From Bretschneidera sinensis (lineage: Eukaryota; Streptophyta; Magnoliopsida; Brassicales; Akaniaceae), in contig CM043699.1 in NCBI GenBank assembly GCA_023935145.1, positions 145,499,536 through 145,563,535 of the forward strand: a stretch of DNA of 64,000 bases, read 5' to 3'. Shown piece by piece: positions 34,926 through 46,859 of the stretch; the stretch's first letter is position 1, and each line of letters opens with the position of its first letter. The notes beneath the pieces were generated by a model that had not been told where the DNA came from, ran no database searches, and worked only from the letters and a program-made list of their open reading frames with translations. Position numbers and translations under genes: made by a program.

Positions 34926-37100
34926 GGTGAGATCTCATATTAAAATGTTTGTCTAATGTATGGTACACAATTTCTTTAAATGGTTCATCCTATGGTTTTT
35001 TCCAATCATCAAGGAGCCTTCGTCAAGGTGTTCCATTATCACATTTGTTATTCATAATAACAGAAGAAGTTTTTTCTCGTAACTTTAATGATTGGGTAAA
35101 TAAAGAATTAATTGGAAGATTCAAAGTTTTAGGACCAACTTTAGGAATCACCCATTTATTATATACGGATGATATACTTTTATTCCGAAATGGTAGAAAA
35201 TATTCCGTTACTGCTTGTAAAAAACTTCAACAATATGAAGCTGTTTCAGGTTAACAAATTAATTGGGAAAAAGTTCATACATAACTAGTAATACTTGTAT
35301 CTCATCTAGGATTGTACATATTCATTCTTAGTCAAGATTTAAACATTCTCATTTACCTATTTGTTATTTAGGAGTACATTTATTTAAACATTCTCATTTA
35401 CCTATTTGTTATTTAGGAGTACATTTATTTAAAGGCAAGAGTAAAAATCATTATTTCATTGATATGCTAGATAGAATTCAAAATAGGTTAGCTTCATGGA
35501 AATCTAAATTTTTATCAATGGCTGGTGAAATTACTTTAATTAAGAATGTTCTTTCATCCATACCTATTCATACTCTAGTAGCTATTTCACCTCCCCTTAG
35601 CTTTCTAAAATCTTTGAAGAGTAAATTCTCTTCATTTTTGTGGAATTCAAGATTTCAAGTTAGAAGAAAATTGATCTCATGGGACCGTATTTGCAAACCT
35701 CTTAATGACAGTGGTCTAGGTATTAGAAGACTACATGAAATTCATAAGTGTCTTCAAGCCATATTAGCCTGGAATTTTTTACAATCTAATTCTTTATGGA
35801 GTTGTTTTATGAGGAGGAAGTATGAAATCCAAATTCCAAGTCTTAGGGTTCCATGGTTTGCTTTAAAAATTTGAAAATCTATAGTATCATCTATCCTTTA
35901 TTTAAAAGAACAATCTATATGGATTTTAGGTGATGGATCTATAAATTTTTGAAATGATAAATGGAATAGTTTGAATATCTCTAGTGATTTTTCTCTTTTT
36001 GAATCTTCTTCTTTTAAGGAGGTTGTTTAAGATGTAGATAAAATGAACATACTAAAATCAGATTTTCATCTATTATTTGATGCTGCAAAAACCATTAATC
36101 TTAATGGTACACATGATAAATCAATATTGACACATTTTCAATCAGATATATTTACAACTAAAGACTATTATAACAAAATTAGAATTAAAAATGGACCTTT
36201 TAAATAGGCCAAAAAAATATGGAACATTTGGATTCCACCAAAATTAAGTTTCTTTATTTGGAAATTGATTTTTAGAGGTCTCTACGTAGACTCAAAAATA
36301 AAAGAAATAAATAATAGATATCTTTTTGTTCATAGTATTCTTGCTAATGCGGTTTGAGATTATTTTGATGTTAGACTTGATGTTAATCATGCTCATTTCA
36401 TTAATAGTTTTTTTGATAATTGATTTTGTAATAATTCTCTATTATCTCAATTTGGTATCACTCGTATTTGTACTTTATTATGGGAATGCTCGTACTAAAG
36501 ATTGTATAATGGATAGTTCTAAGTTCATTAAGCCTAAATCTTTTATACCTTTTTCATGATATGTTATGCATTAATGCTATTAACATTAAAATCATCTCTC
36601 CCTCAATTCATAAATGTATTTGGATTCGATGGAGCCTTATGCCTCTTAGACAAATTAAACTTAACACTGATGGTTCTTGTTCAGCTAAAAGTAGTGCGGG
36701 TGGGGGGATATTTAGAAATGGACCTTCATTCCTTCTAGTTTATTCTTACTCATTTGAATCTTGCTTCAATAATAAAGCGGAAGCACTAGCCCTTTCATCT
36801 GGTTTGAAATTAATGCATTAACATAATTTTACTTTGATTATCATAGAATATGATTCAAAATTACTTGTTGATTTAATTATTGGTTTATGTACTTGTCCAT
36901 GAGATTTGGAGTACATTAATCGAGAAATTAAATCACCAATTATTACACACATGAATATTACCCATATTTTTCGAGAAACCAATATGGTTGCGGACTCTCT
37001 TGCTAAATATGGCCCTATTCATGGTAGTAGTAAAAAAAAATTTGAGTACTAATGAGTTACCTCCCTCTAGTTTAGCTGCTTTACATTTTGATTCCTCTCA
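34926..37100 (+). pseudogene. L1-type LINE ORF2 remnant (RT to RNase H)
   Basis: RT blocks at 34949-35254 include LRQGVPLSHLLF and the catalytic HLLYTDDILLF. 35464-35874 has QNRLASWKSKFLSMAGEITL and GLGIRRLHEIHKCL (the post-RT region). An RNase H tail lies at 36561-37020 (KLNTDGSCSAKSSAGGGIF, NKAEALALSSGLKL, ETNMVADSLAKYG). Stops and shifts break every part. A perfect 45-bp in-frame tandem duplication lies at 35341-35430. A MITE-like stretch starting GGGCATGTTTGTTTTGAG (34728) abuts its left side. Confidence 0.88.
35341..35430 (+). repeat. Perfect 45-bp tandem duplication inside the LINE
   Basis: 35341-35385 and 35386-35430 are identical and duplicate the PICYLGVHL block (normally present once as PIxYLGVPL). 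Confidence 0.95.
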
Positions 37101-37109
37101 GTTGTATAT

Positions 37110-39285
37110 CTATCGAAAAGCATAGTTTATTGTATCTCTCTTATTTAGGGTTAGGCTTAAGGACCTCCACGTATTAATTGGACAGTAACTTAATTAATAA
37201 CTACACATTTCATCTAAAAAAAGATCTCATGTTTAAATCCTCTATCTTAATTTTTTCTTTAAAAAAAATCAAATACGTGAGACTATAATTGTTCCTACCA
37301 TTCCACTTATGATTTCATGTTATCTAAATTTGTCAACTTTTTCAACTGTTAGTTAACATTTCTTTATCAAACTAATCATCTTATGATCACGTCATTAATC
37401 ATAGAATGGTGAACATAAAAAGGGAGTGAATCTTCATGGTCCCAATAAATTGATTGTGGTACATCCTTTCCCTTGCCAATTTCATTGTCTACATCGTTGT
37501 CTGAATTTTTTCACAACATCATGATATGCATAAAAAAAAATAGATTGAATTTCGCCTTTGTTTGGCATTTACATTTTAATGCTTGATTTGGGCTTGATTG
37601 TCGATTTTGTTTGCACATTGCACTTGGTCATAATTAAATTTGTCAACTGATCTTTTGGATTAAAGTGTTATTAAAGCAAGACGATAAGTACAAATTTGCA
37701 GCAAGTTCAATCAACAAGATTTTAGACAATCATAACAAAATCTTAGTTGGTATCACTCACTTTTCAAGGGCAGCATCCAGCCAAGCATCCGATTGACGAC
37801 ATGTTAATTAGCTTCCATTCTTTCTTTTCAAAAAATGAAATGTCAATTTAAAAGAATAATTGAATTTGTAGAACTTCCAATAAAAAAATTATAGAATTTG
37901 TTGATAGTTGCAAAACATGTACCAAGGTTTAGTGGACAACCAAACCTTAAAATAGATCATATAAAAAAATCCTAAAAAAATATGATCTTCACAGATCTCC
38001 TAAAATCTATAGGTATTCTAAATTCTAGGAGACATGGTCAGAACTTGAACTAAAAAATTGTACATATTTTTTATTTCCTGAAGGTAATCCTCATTTGAAT
38101 GGGCAAGTTCACAAAAGGGATGTTTGGAACTGAATTTAAATTGCTTAAATCTAATTTATTTAAATCACTTTAAAGTAAACAAAACAAACAAAAGAACTAC
38201 CCACTCACTAAACGGATCAGCTTGATTTGATATATAAATGTTTTCTCGTAAGCAGCTGGATAATGGATAATTTCATTCTCTCTAAATATTTAATTAAGAG
38301 TATCTCAATTTTTCCTCTGTTAGTTAGATCCATGTTTTCCTAACTATAATATAAATCAAAGTGGACTAGTTGTTGTAGACTAAACCTATCCCACTAGTTG
38401 TCGACAAGTTATAGTTGATCTTAAGTTCGGATTATATTCTGTAAAATGATAAAATTATCTTTAATTTGGATTATATTCTTCAAATTTTAAAACATATATA
38501 AGTATATGATGTTGATATGATATAAATCAAAGTGGACTAGTTGGTGATCGAGCTCCCAGTCTCCCACTACTAAAATTTGTTGTGGAATAAAAAAGAGCAT
38601 GCTCTAAGTTTAAAGAGTTAATCTACATCAAGTAAGATTAATCCTATATTTTCTATTCTCGGAAACAAAAATCATATATGTGATGTTTGGGTCCGTTTAA
38701 AGTAAATTTGAAGTTAAATTTTATTTTTTAAAATTTATCAAAAACTTAATCAAATCAAACCACCTATTAATTGATATTTAATTGTTATTTAATAAATTTT
38801 AATTCAATTTGACTAAATTTTAAAAAATAAGTTACAATTTAAAGTTGATCCAAATATCGCCATAAACAATAAGAGCAACAATCTATTAAGATGAACTTTT
38901 TTGGGCTAGTGTTTTCAAAATTCTTTATATAAAAAATTTGGGTTCGATTCCTTCTCCGTCAGTGTATTAAAAAAATAAAGTAAAAATCTATTGACACCAG
39001 GTATAAGAATAAAATTATCATACATCACTCTCTAACTTTTTCGAAGATTTTGTTTTTTCTTATAAAACCGATCATTGGATTTATTCTTCTATTCATGTAA
39101 GCCATACACATTGAATTTTACACCAATTAATTATTTATAAGTATTTAATCTATATAACTCTTTTTTATATTAATTTTAGGATTTGATTTAAAAGTTTGTT
39201 TCATTTTAGAAAATTAAAAAAAGATATATGTTTTCAATGAATTTAGATTTATCTGTTCATATTTATACCACCAAACCCTTTTCTA
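37110..39285. other. Gene-free spacer with small fold-back repeats
   Basis: No gene is supportable. 38687-38866 can fold back on itself (GTTTAAAGTAAATTTGAAGT against the reverse complement of ACAATTTAAAGTTGATCC), a small MITE-like unit. A 22-bp string starting ATAAATCAAAGTGGACTAG occurs at 38350 and again at 38522. A B-box-like GGTTCGATTCC lies at 38942-38952 without a convincing A-box. Confidence 0.45.
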
Positions 39286-40045
39286 TCAAGTTTTCATGCT
39301 CCAAATAAGTGCGCTGAGCCTAGTCGTTGCCTCTAAGGAGATTGTTTTGTCATCGGCCTTAAGAAACCTCGCAAACGAATTAACAATTCCTTTGACGAAT
39401 GATGCATGATGCATGAAAACACGATAATGGAAGTTTTGGAAAACGAATCCGTACAGACGCCATAGTGGATTCCATTTTTGGATTAAAACTTGGAGTCCAT
39501 CTGAACATCCTATATATAAAGAGTTGTCCACTTGATAATTGTTGTGCGACCAATCCTTAACCAAGTCCTCTTGAGATGCTAACAATACCATTACATGACA
39601 TTGATCAAGCTTACCAATAATAAGGTCCTGAATTAGGTTCCATGCTGCAATGTGTCGTTTGATTTGAACCATGGATGGTAATCCTAAATAAAACTTCATA
39701 ATCATTGTGGTGTTAAAAGAGGCAGCAGCCTTTGAGGACTCTAACTGGGAAACCAAGAAAGTCGGTTCTCCATTTAACTTAGTAGGGTTTTTATGAGATA
39801 ATACTAAATCTGGTAAAAGGTTTTTGCAAGACGCAGGTAAGGTTGTTTTAGGGTTTTGAGTACCCTGAACAACATTTGCAAAGGACGGTGCAGCAGGAGA
39901 AGATAGCGAAGATTGAGAAGGAAAAGGATTAGAAGGTAAGAATTTAAGAGGAGGAACAGGAAAAGCGCGGGCTGGAACCCCCTTTTGGAGGAGGAGCTGC
40001 GCGGAGCCACCATGGACTCTCTCTAGGGTTTCGCTCTGAGGTTAA
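39286..40045 (-). pseudogene. LINE 5' end: leader and ORF1 N-terminus, inverted
   Basis: Read on the minus strand it starts with a LINE-like leader (GCGAAACCCTAGAGAGAGTC) and ATGGTGGC at 40013. It runs through a Pro/Ser-rich segment into a DUF4283-like ORF1 block (EPTFLVSQLESS, MKFYLGLPS, GIVNSFARFLKADDKTISLE). It stops near 39290. It lies head-to-head with the plus-strand remainder of what looks like the same LINE. Confidence 0.75.
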
Positions 40046-41236
40046 TTCGTGCCTGTGAGAATGAAAAGGAAATATGGTACTAAAACAAGTCACAATCAAG
40101 TAAAGCCAGGGAAGAGGGTAACTCGTGCAGTTGCCAAGGCTTCCTCTACTATCTTTTAATTTTCCTTAATGATTAGTGGTCTTATATGGAATATTAGGGG
40201 GGTTAAGAATCTAAATAAATTACTTAATTTGTTCCATAATTTTAGTCATTTATTATTTTTTTATTTTAATTATTTTATATATAAGTATTATTTTAAAAAT
40301 ATAAAAAATATTTTTTAAAAATTTTTAAACTCTATTTACATATATATAAAAAAAATTAATGATTTAATAATAAAAAATTATTTATTTAATTAGTTAAATA
40401 GTAAAGGTGATAATAAGTTTTTTTTATGAGAAACAATACGCAAAAATAAGGAGTCTCTTTTGTTTATTTTAGAACAAACGCATGCGGGTGATCACTTAGC
40501 AAGTTTCGCAAAAAAAGCTTAGATTCAAACATTATGCTCATGCCAACCCTAGTAACATGCATATTTGGATTCTTTGGAAGGAAGATGTGTCGGTTGACAT
40601 TCTTTGTACAACATATCAGTTTATTGCAATTAAGTTACAGTTTTCGGCTACTAATTCTTTTTGTTATGGTGCTATGGTTTATGCAAAGTGTACAAAAGCA
40701 GGATCGAAGGGAGTTATGGCAAGTGCTGACTCATTTTAAAAGCTTTTCTCCTGGCCCTCGGTTCTCGGTGGCGGATTTAAAAGTGGTAGCTTCTCCTAAT
40801 GAGAAATGGGGTCTCGTCCCAATTGACTTGCATGCAGTTCAGGAGTTTAACGATTTCCTAGATCCGGGTTTTGAAGGAAATATGTTCACTTGGTGTAATA
40901 ATCACCAGGATAACATGCGTACTTGGTGTATGCTGGATAGAATGTTGTTCAACAATGAGTTCTTGCAACCTTCAGCATCTAATTTAAAAACCTTTTAGCC
41001 AAGCTCGAAAAACAAATTACTGATTTTTTCTGGAATCAAGGTCGTTCTACAAGACATCATTGGATTGCCCAGGATGTTGCTTGTAAGTCACAAAAAGAAG
41101 GTCGTCTTGGTCCCAGGTCCTTGAAGGAAGCCATGTATTGATCTCTTCCATCTAAATGTGTTTGCTATCGAGATAATAACTGCATTGAGACTATCGATCA
41201 TCTGTTTGTGTGCGGCTCAATAGCTTCTATAGTCTT

Positions 41237-41651
41237 TATTGGGTATACAACCAAAGTCCCACATTGGCTAGAAGTGGGGAGGATTATGGGTATATAAGGA
41301 TGGACAAATATCTCCATTGGTATGAGGCCTTTTGGAGTAAAAACCCAAGAGCAAATCCATGAGGGCTTAGGCCCAAAGTGGACAATATCATACCAACGTG
41401 GAGATATGTGGTGTCCATAGTCTTTACAAGTGGTATCAGAGCCATGCCCCGGAGTTAGCCATGTAGATGAATTCTCAGAATGCCGAACAAAATGTGGTGG
41501 GCTCAGGTTAGATCACGATGAGATCCGTGGATTGAGCTTAGTTTGACAGGCGGTATGCTCCAGATTCTTCATGGACGTGTCCTGGTCATAACACGGTGAA
41601 GAGGAGTTGACCTGGGATAGAGCAAGCTCTCGAGGCAGGTGATTCTTTACA
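41237..41651 (+). mobile_element. TRIM-like LTR remnant inserted in the LINE
   Basis: It contains AAGTCCCACATTGGCTAGAA, GGGTATATAAGG, GAGGCCTTTTGG and GCTTAGGCCCAAAGTGGACA, wording common to small plant LTR elements. A good initiator tRNA-Met primer site TGGTATCAGAGCCATG follows at 41431-41446. GTCTT at 41232-41236 and 41652-41656 is the likely 5-bp duplication. The second LTR is essentially missing (only CTTTACA remains). Confidence 0.6.
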
Positions 41652-42268
41652 GTCTTGAATTATTTTGAGTCTCATTTGAATATGGCTCACAAAACTTTAC
41701 CACCTGCTTTGTTGTCTGCATGGCTTGGTACAGCAAACGTCCAAACCAGATTGGTTTTATCAAATTGATAACTTTCAGTTACATTTGCTACGAACTATGG
41801 CTGAGTCGAAATAAAGCAATTTTTCAGTCAGTTTCAATGTCTCATGGGCGTATTATCAGTAATGTACAAAACTGGATTATGGATTTGCAGCGTCAGTACT
41901 CTCCCCGGTCTTATATTCCTTTTTTGGATATGCTCTGTGTTCAAGCATTACGGGTGCCTCTCTGTCCTGTTTCTTCTCATAAGCATTCTTGGATTAAGTG
42001 GTTGCCTCCTCCTTCAAATGGCATGAAGCTTAACTGTGATGGTTCTTCAAATCAAGATATTGCCACAGGTGGTGGAGTTTTTCGTAATGGAGAAAGGGAG
42101 GCGATTCTTGCTTGTTCTAGTAACTATGGGTCTAATATAAATATGTCTGCTGAAGATTCTGCTCTTCTTCAAGGATTGAAGCTTGCTTTGCATTATCACA
42201 TTCATATTACACATATTGAGTGTGATTTCAAGATCTTGATTGATATTGAACGTTTCAAGACCAGTTCA

Positions 42269-42622
42269 AATTATAAACAGAAAGAAAATAAAACACGATA
42301 TATTTAGATTCACTTCAGAACAAGGCTACATCATGCTAGAAATTTTACTATAATCAACATCACAAATCTCTCACTACAATGTGCGCTCGGTACATAGAGA
42401 GTATTTATAAGCAGTTTAATACGCCTTAATTAGGGTTTCTGTCTTATTAGAAAACCATGACTATTCATGAGTCAAAACCCAAATCGTCAAACAAAAAACC
42501 AGACCCAAAACATGCACAGGGCCTAAAATTTTCGAGAGCACTACCTCCTAACACTGTCCACTCACTGTGGTCATCAAAAGTATTATAGATCTGAACCCGT
42601 AAAATATGTAACAATTCTAACA
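42269..42622 (-). mobile_element. Copia-like solo LTR inserted in the LINE
   Basis: On the minus strand it starts TGTTAGAATTG and has TATAAATACTCTC (about 42404-42392). It is flanked by GTTCA at 42264-42268 and 42623-42627. LINE RNase H text stops before it (IERFKTSS) and LINE text resumes after it. Its far end lacks a clean CA terminus. Confidence 0.55.
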
Positions 42623-43049
42623 GTTCAGGTCATTCGCTTACAACGTCAAACTTATATTGGTCTCTTTATAAAGGATATTCTTCCTGCTTTAGTCTCTTTA
42701 TCTCATATCTACTGGGAAGGAAATCAACTTGCAGATCGTATGGCTAACTATGGTCATTCGCTTACGACGTCCAACTTATATTGGTCTTTAAATTCTCTCG
42801 CTTTGACCTTTAAACCAGCCTTTAGTTTGGACAAGAATGATGTCGTTACCCTTCGTAAAAAAAATTGATTTTTCATTTGTATTATTTTGGAGGTTTGTCC
42901 CTCTTATTGGGTAAGGGTAAGGGTCGCCTCTAGACTGTTTTTAATTTTGATATGTCCTGTTGTCTCCTTTTTTTTAATTTAATTTTAAATAAACTGATAG
43001 GGATTTTTGTCAAACTCCCCTCCATATTAAGAAGTTTTAAAAAAATGGT

Positions 43050-43847
43050 GAAGTAAATTTTAAAGGCTCAAACCCACTAACTATCAAAATGACTTACTTT
43101 AAAAATTAAAATTTCATATCAACTTAATCATTTTCCGGAGGTTTTACTTGCATCCTGCATTTTCTTTCTGACGAAAGTAAAAATAACAAAATACTGTAAT
43201 TTATAATGCTGAAAAGGGGACATATTTGATCATCAAACTCATTCATTAACAAATAATATTTTTTATTCAAGTGATCATATATAAATAGTTTAATAATTGA
43301 TTTTAATTACAATATAAATTTGTATTATCTTATTATTTATATGAAAACTCATAGTACCACAATCTATAGAAAATGAAAGAAATAATCGATATTAAGTTAA
43401 ATAAATAACTCACATTTTAAAAATTAAACCAGAAATTTTGTAACCGCGAGACTCCACCCGTAACTTCTAAACCAAAACCTAATCAACATTAGTGAATTGT
43501 TAACGTGGATGGATTAAAGATAAGGGAAGATAGAAATAATATTTCACGGCCTTCTGTTATTCTTGGCTTATATTGTGTTGGGACGATATATTGAGCCTTG
43601 GTGGAGCTGAACATCCTTAGCCCGAGATTGTTTTTGGGCTTTTCTTTGGACATTAACCTGTCAGGGTCAAGTTGGGTTGTGACATTCAAACCAACTCTTA
43701 CCACCCATGCAAATCCGATATTTTCACATACTTATTAAGTGGTTGTTTTTCAGCTTTCCTAACTTCCTATATAAAAAAAAAAAGAAACAATATCCGATCT
43801 AAGCTTCTTGTTTTTTTTCCAACGAAAAGGTTCCTTGATATGCATAT
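43050..43847. other. Gene-free spacer
   Basis: No gene is supportable. 43230-43490 shares the AATAACTCACATTTT tail with the SINE-like remnants near 5300 and 33955. A frame on the minus strand at 43489-43704 shows no known motif. Confidence 0.35.
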
Positions 43848-44368
43848 CAGTGTTTTCAGAAGCGGAGGTGTTGGGCGAGACGTTTTGTCTTAATGAGGCG
43901 AGGTGTAAGCTCCGAGACGTTGGGGCGTTTTGAATAAAATAATATTAATTAAATTATAAAGATACTAAAAAATTGAAATAATATAAATAAATTAATTATC
44001 AATAAATTTTACTTAACTTAAAACCTATTAATGAATATTTATCAAAATATTTCATAAATACACGTTCACATCACAAACACAATGTTAAGTGGTTGTTGTT
44101 TACACACTTACAATAATATAACAAATTCACATACATCTCATCTTTCATCAATAAATCATAAATCACACTCAAAAAATCAAATTCACCTGTCAAGAATCGA
44201 ACCAGGGCTATAAGACGGGGAAAACAGTAACCCACCACTAGAGCACAGGTGTTTGACCATAAAAATGTTACTAACAAATATATATATAGAATATACACCC
44301 CAACAATCACACCCTGAGCTTTTTTGCCTGATTTCGCGGCGCGCCCAAACCTGTTTTTTAAATCGCTG
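43848..44368. mobile_element. Non-autonomous hAT element, second copy
   Basis: It starts CAGTGTTTTCAGA and ends TTTAAATCGCTG. Flanks ATGCATAT (43840-43847) and ATGCATAC (44369-44376) are an 8-bp duplication with one mismatch. Its GAGGCGAGGTGTAAGC side matches the right end of the 13813-14783 element and its GGCGCGCCCAAACCTG side matches that element's left end, so it lies inverted relative to it. No transposase. Confidence 0.88.
44185..44262 (-). repeat. tRNA-like segment inside the second hAT copy
   Basis: On the minus strand it has GTGCTCTAGTGGTGGG (A-box-like) and, about 35 bases later, CTGGTTCGATTCTTG (a clear B-box), spaced as in a tRNA. It is not a plausible functional tRNA. The 13813 copy holds a different tRNA-like insert in the opposite orientation relative to the element. 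Confidence 0.55.
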
Positions 44369-44927
44369 ATGCATACACCAAATTAACCCATTCTCTTCTT
44401 TCTCCAATTGATTTGATCACCTAAGGCAACAATAGGCTTGTAAAAAGTTAAGAGTAGCTTTAGGAATAAGAAATTGGGCCTAAACAAACTATTGTACAAT
44501 CAGTTGCCAAAGTAGATTCCTCCATATGAAGTATCAAATTTCTCAGCAAAATGAGGAATAAAGATGATGGAGCGGTGTAGTTTGGCTCCCTGATCGTACC
44601 AGCAATCCTGTTAAACTTGTTTTGATGCATAATTGGTAGTAATTCTTTTAATGCAGTGGCTGGTTGCTGAATCCATGTAAAAGATACATAGGTATGAGAT
44701 TTGATATTGGGCAGAATCTGCTAATCTTATTTTGATATTTTGCTAGGTTGAATCTGAATCATGATTTTGTGTCAGTAGCTATTTTTACTGTAAATAAGCA
44801 ACTGTAAATAAGCAGGAGCCAAAACTTGAGCACGGGGTGGTCTCTTTCATTGTAGTCAACAGTTTGGCAATCTGGTACTCAAATATGGTGACATATGGTC
44901 CAGTTTGCTGCTAGCTATGGTTGGTAG

Positions 44928-45880
44928 TAGAGGTGGCAGGACCAGACTCGGTCTAAATCCGATCCGACACGAAAATACATCAAAATAATATGATTCGAAC
45001 TCGACCCTAACCCGAGTGATCCAAAATGACCCAATTCAAAATGACTTGAATCCGACCCGACCCGAATTTGAACGACCCGAAACTCAAAACGACCAAAAAA
45101 CTCGAAACGACCATAACCCGAAACAATCTGACCCGAAATGACTAGATAATATAATTTTTTTTATAAAAAACAAATAGTTTTCTAAAATTGGGATAATAAT
45201 TAATTTACTAGTTGTCAAATAAAATAAATTATTTCATAATTATTTATTTATTTACATGTGTTGATATGCGTGGTTCAACATTCTATCAATATAAGTAATC
45301 TCATTAATTTCAAATTAAAAATCGAGAAGAATAGTAAATTTTACATTGTTCTTTAAGTCTCAATAAAATTTTATTTTTAATTGTCTTGAAAAAATATAAT
45401 AAAATGAAGTGATTATATGAAATTTTATCTCTAAAATTTGGTATAAAACGTTACTAGTGAGAATAACTTTATGGACCAGTTGTCTGAGATAATTTAAAAC
45501 TGAATTTTGAGACTAAAAGTCATAATATTGCATTCAAAAATTAAATATATTATTTAAAAAATTAAGTATTAATTTATTATTAATTAATTTTCACAAATTT
45601 GACAATCTAACTCGTTTAGTCCTATTATATATAAATAAAATATTTTTTTAATTAACCATAAATATCTATTTTGTTGACCTGACCCGACATGACCTGAAAC
45701 CCGATACGACCTGAGATCGAAATGATCTTGACCCAACTCGAGCCCGATATTGATCGAGATTGAAATGACTCGAACCCAACCCGACCTGAAGTGACCTGCG
45801 ACCTGAACGATCCGTAACTCAATATAACCCAAATTTGACCCGAATCCGATTGACTCGACCATACCTATTTGCCACCTCTA
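44928..45880 (-). mobile_element. hAT-type MITE rich in GGTCGGG, intact ends
   Basis: The element begins TAGAGGTGGCA and ends TGCCACCTCTA, a perfect 11-bp terminal inverted repeat. It is flanked on both sides by the perfect 8-bp duplication GTTGGTAG (44920-44927 and 45881-45888). An 8-bp duplication is the hAT hallmark. Subterminal regions are made of GACCCGA/GACCTGA repeats. It has no coding capacity and lies inverted relative to the 3611-4608 copy. Confidence 0.92.
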
Positions 45881-45888
45881 GTTGGTAG

Positions 45889-46859
45889 GAACCTGCACTA
45901 ACCCTATGTTAGAGATGTAGAAGGGAAAAAAAGGAAAAAGAAAGCTGACAAATTGAGAGGTATATGTACCTTTTGTTTGAATGTTTAAAAATAAATGAAA
46001 GGAACACATTTAATTATTTTGTCCTTCGTTAATATATATAATAAATGTCATTGTAAAGTTAAGGGTATAATGATGAGTACATTGAAAAATTATAAAAGAT
46101 GTATACTCTCTTTTCAAATACTCCCAATTTGAAGAATTAAAAAAAGATTTAAAAAAATAAAAGGGTACATATATACATATACTACTTCCTTTTCTTTTTC
46201 TCTCAATAAAAAAAAATCTAAACAAAAGATATATGTATTCTTTCCTTTCTTTTCTCTCCCTATGAAATGTAACACATTGTAAAGCATTTATTTTAATGGC
46301 TTGACCATTGCGTTCAGCCTTTAATTAACAATTTTTGGCTACTCTACACATCAGACGAGCTTGAGACGAAAGAATCTGTAAACAAAACAATGGCAGTTCT
46401 GGTACCTATGGGTCCTCCTATAAGTTTGCCTCCCTCTAGAATGGGTTTGTATTATATAGGCCTTTAATGAACTGAACTTTGCTTACTTGTTTCTGAAGAA
46501 GAGTTATAACTAATAACTGTAACCTCAGTGTTATGGTATGTGACATGTTTGACTGCTTATGGATCAAATTAATTCAAAACATTTCATTTCATAATTACAA
46601 CGAAATTCTTGTAGGGTTTTATTTAACCCATTTAATTGGATTCTCCATGTTTAATTGTTTGACCCGAGTTGAGTATTGCATTTGTCTATTTGAGTGAAAC
46701 GATAATTTGGATCGAAACCGAAACATTACTCTCAATTGGGAATAGATGTAACCAGCGAGCTTAATTAGCTTACAACAACATCATGTTTTGTTTTTTTAAG
46801 CCATGGTTTTAAAAAAATGGCAAATAAGGGAAAATGAAACATAATAATTAAACTACATA
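45889..46859. other. Gene-free spacer
   Basis: AT-rich with pyrimidine runs. No coding region or element end was recognised. Confidence 0.35.

Larger units (their letters stand above)
40061..43045 (+). pseudogene. LINE ORF1 tail and ORF2 remnant, with later insertions
   Basis: 40061-40162 encodes a basic ORF1 tail (KPGKRVTRAVAKASS). ORF2 starts at 40170 with ISGLIWNIRG. The endonuclease resumes at about 40508 (WILWKEDVSVDILC, SPNEKWGLVPIDLHAVQEFN, GNMFTWCNN, LDRMLFNNEF). The RT is deleted near 41000, where a KLEKQITDFFWNQG segment follows. A zf-RVT end and RNase H (KLNCDGSSNQDIATGGGVF at 42030, HIECDFKILIDI at 42215) lead to NQLADRMANYG and the 3' tail. AT-rich DNA interrupts at 40200-40505. 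Two LTR-derived insertions sit at 41237-41651 and 42269-42622. Confidence 0.85.
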
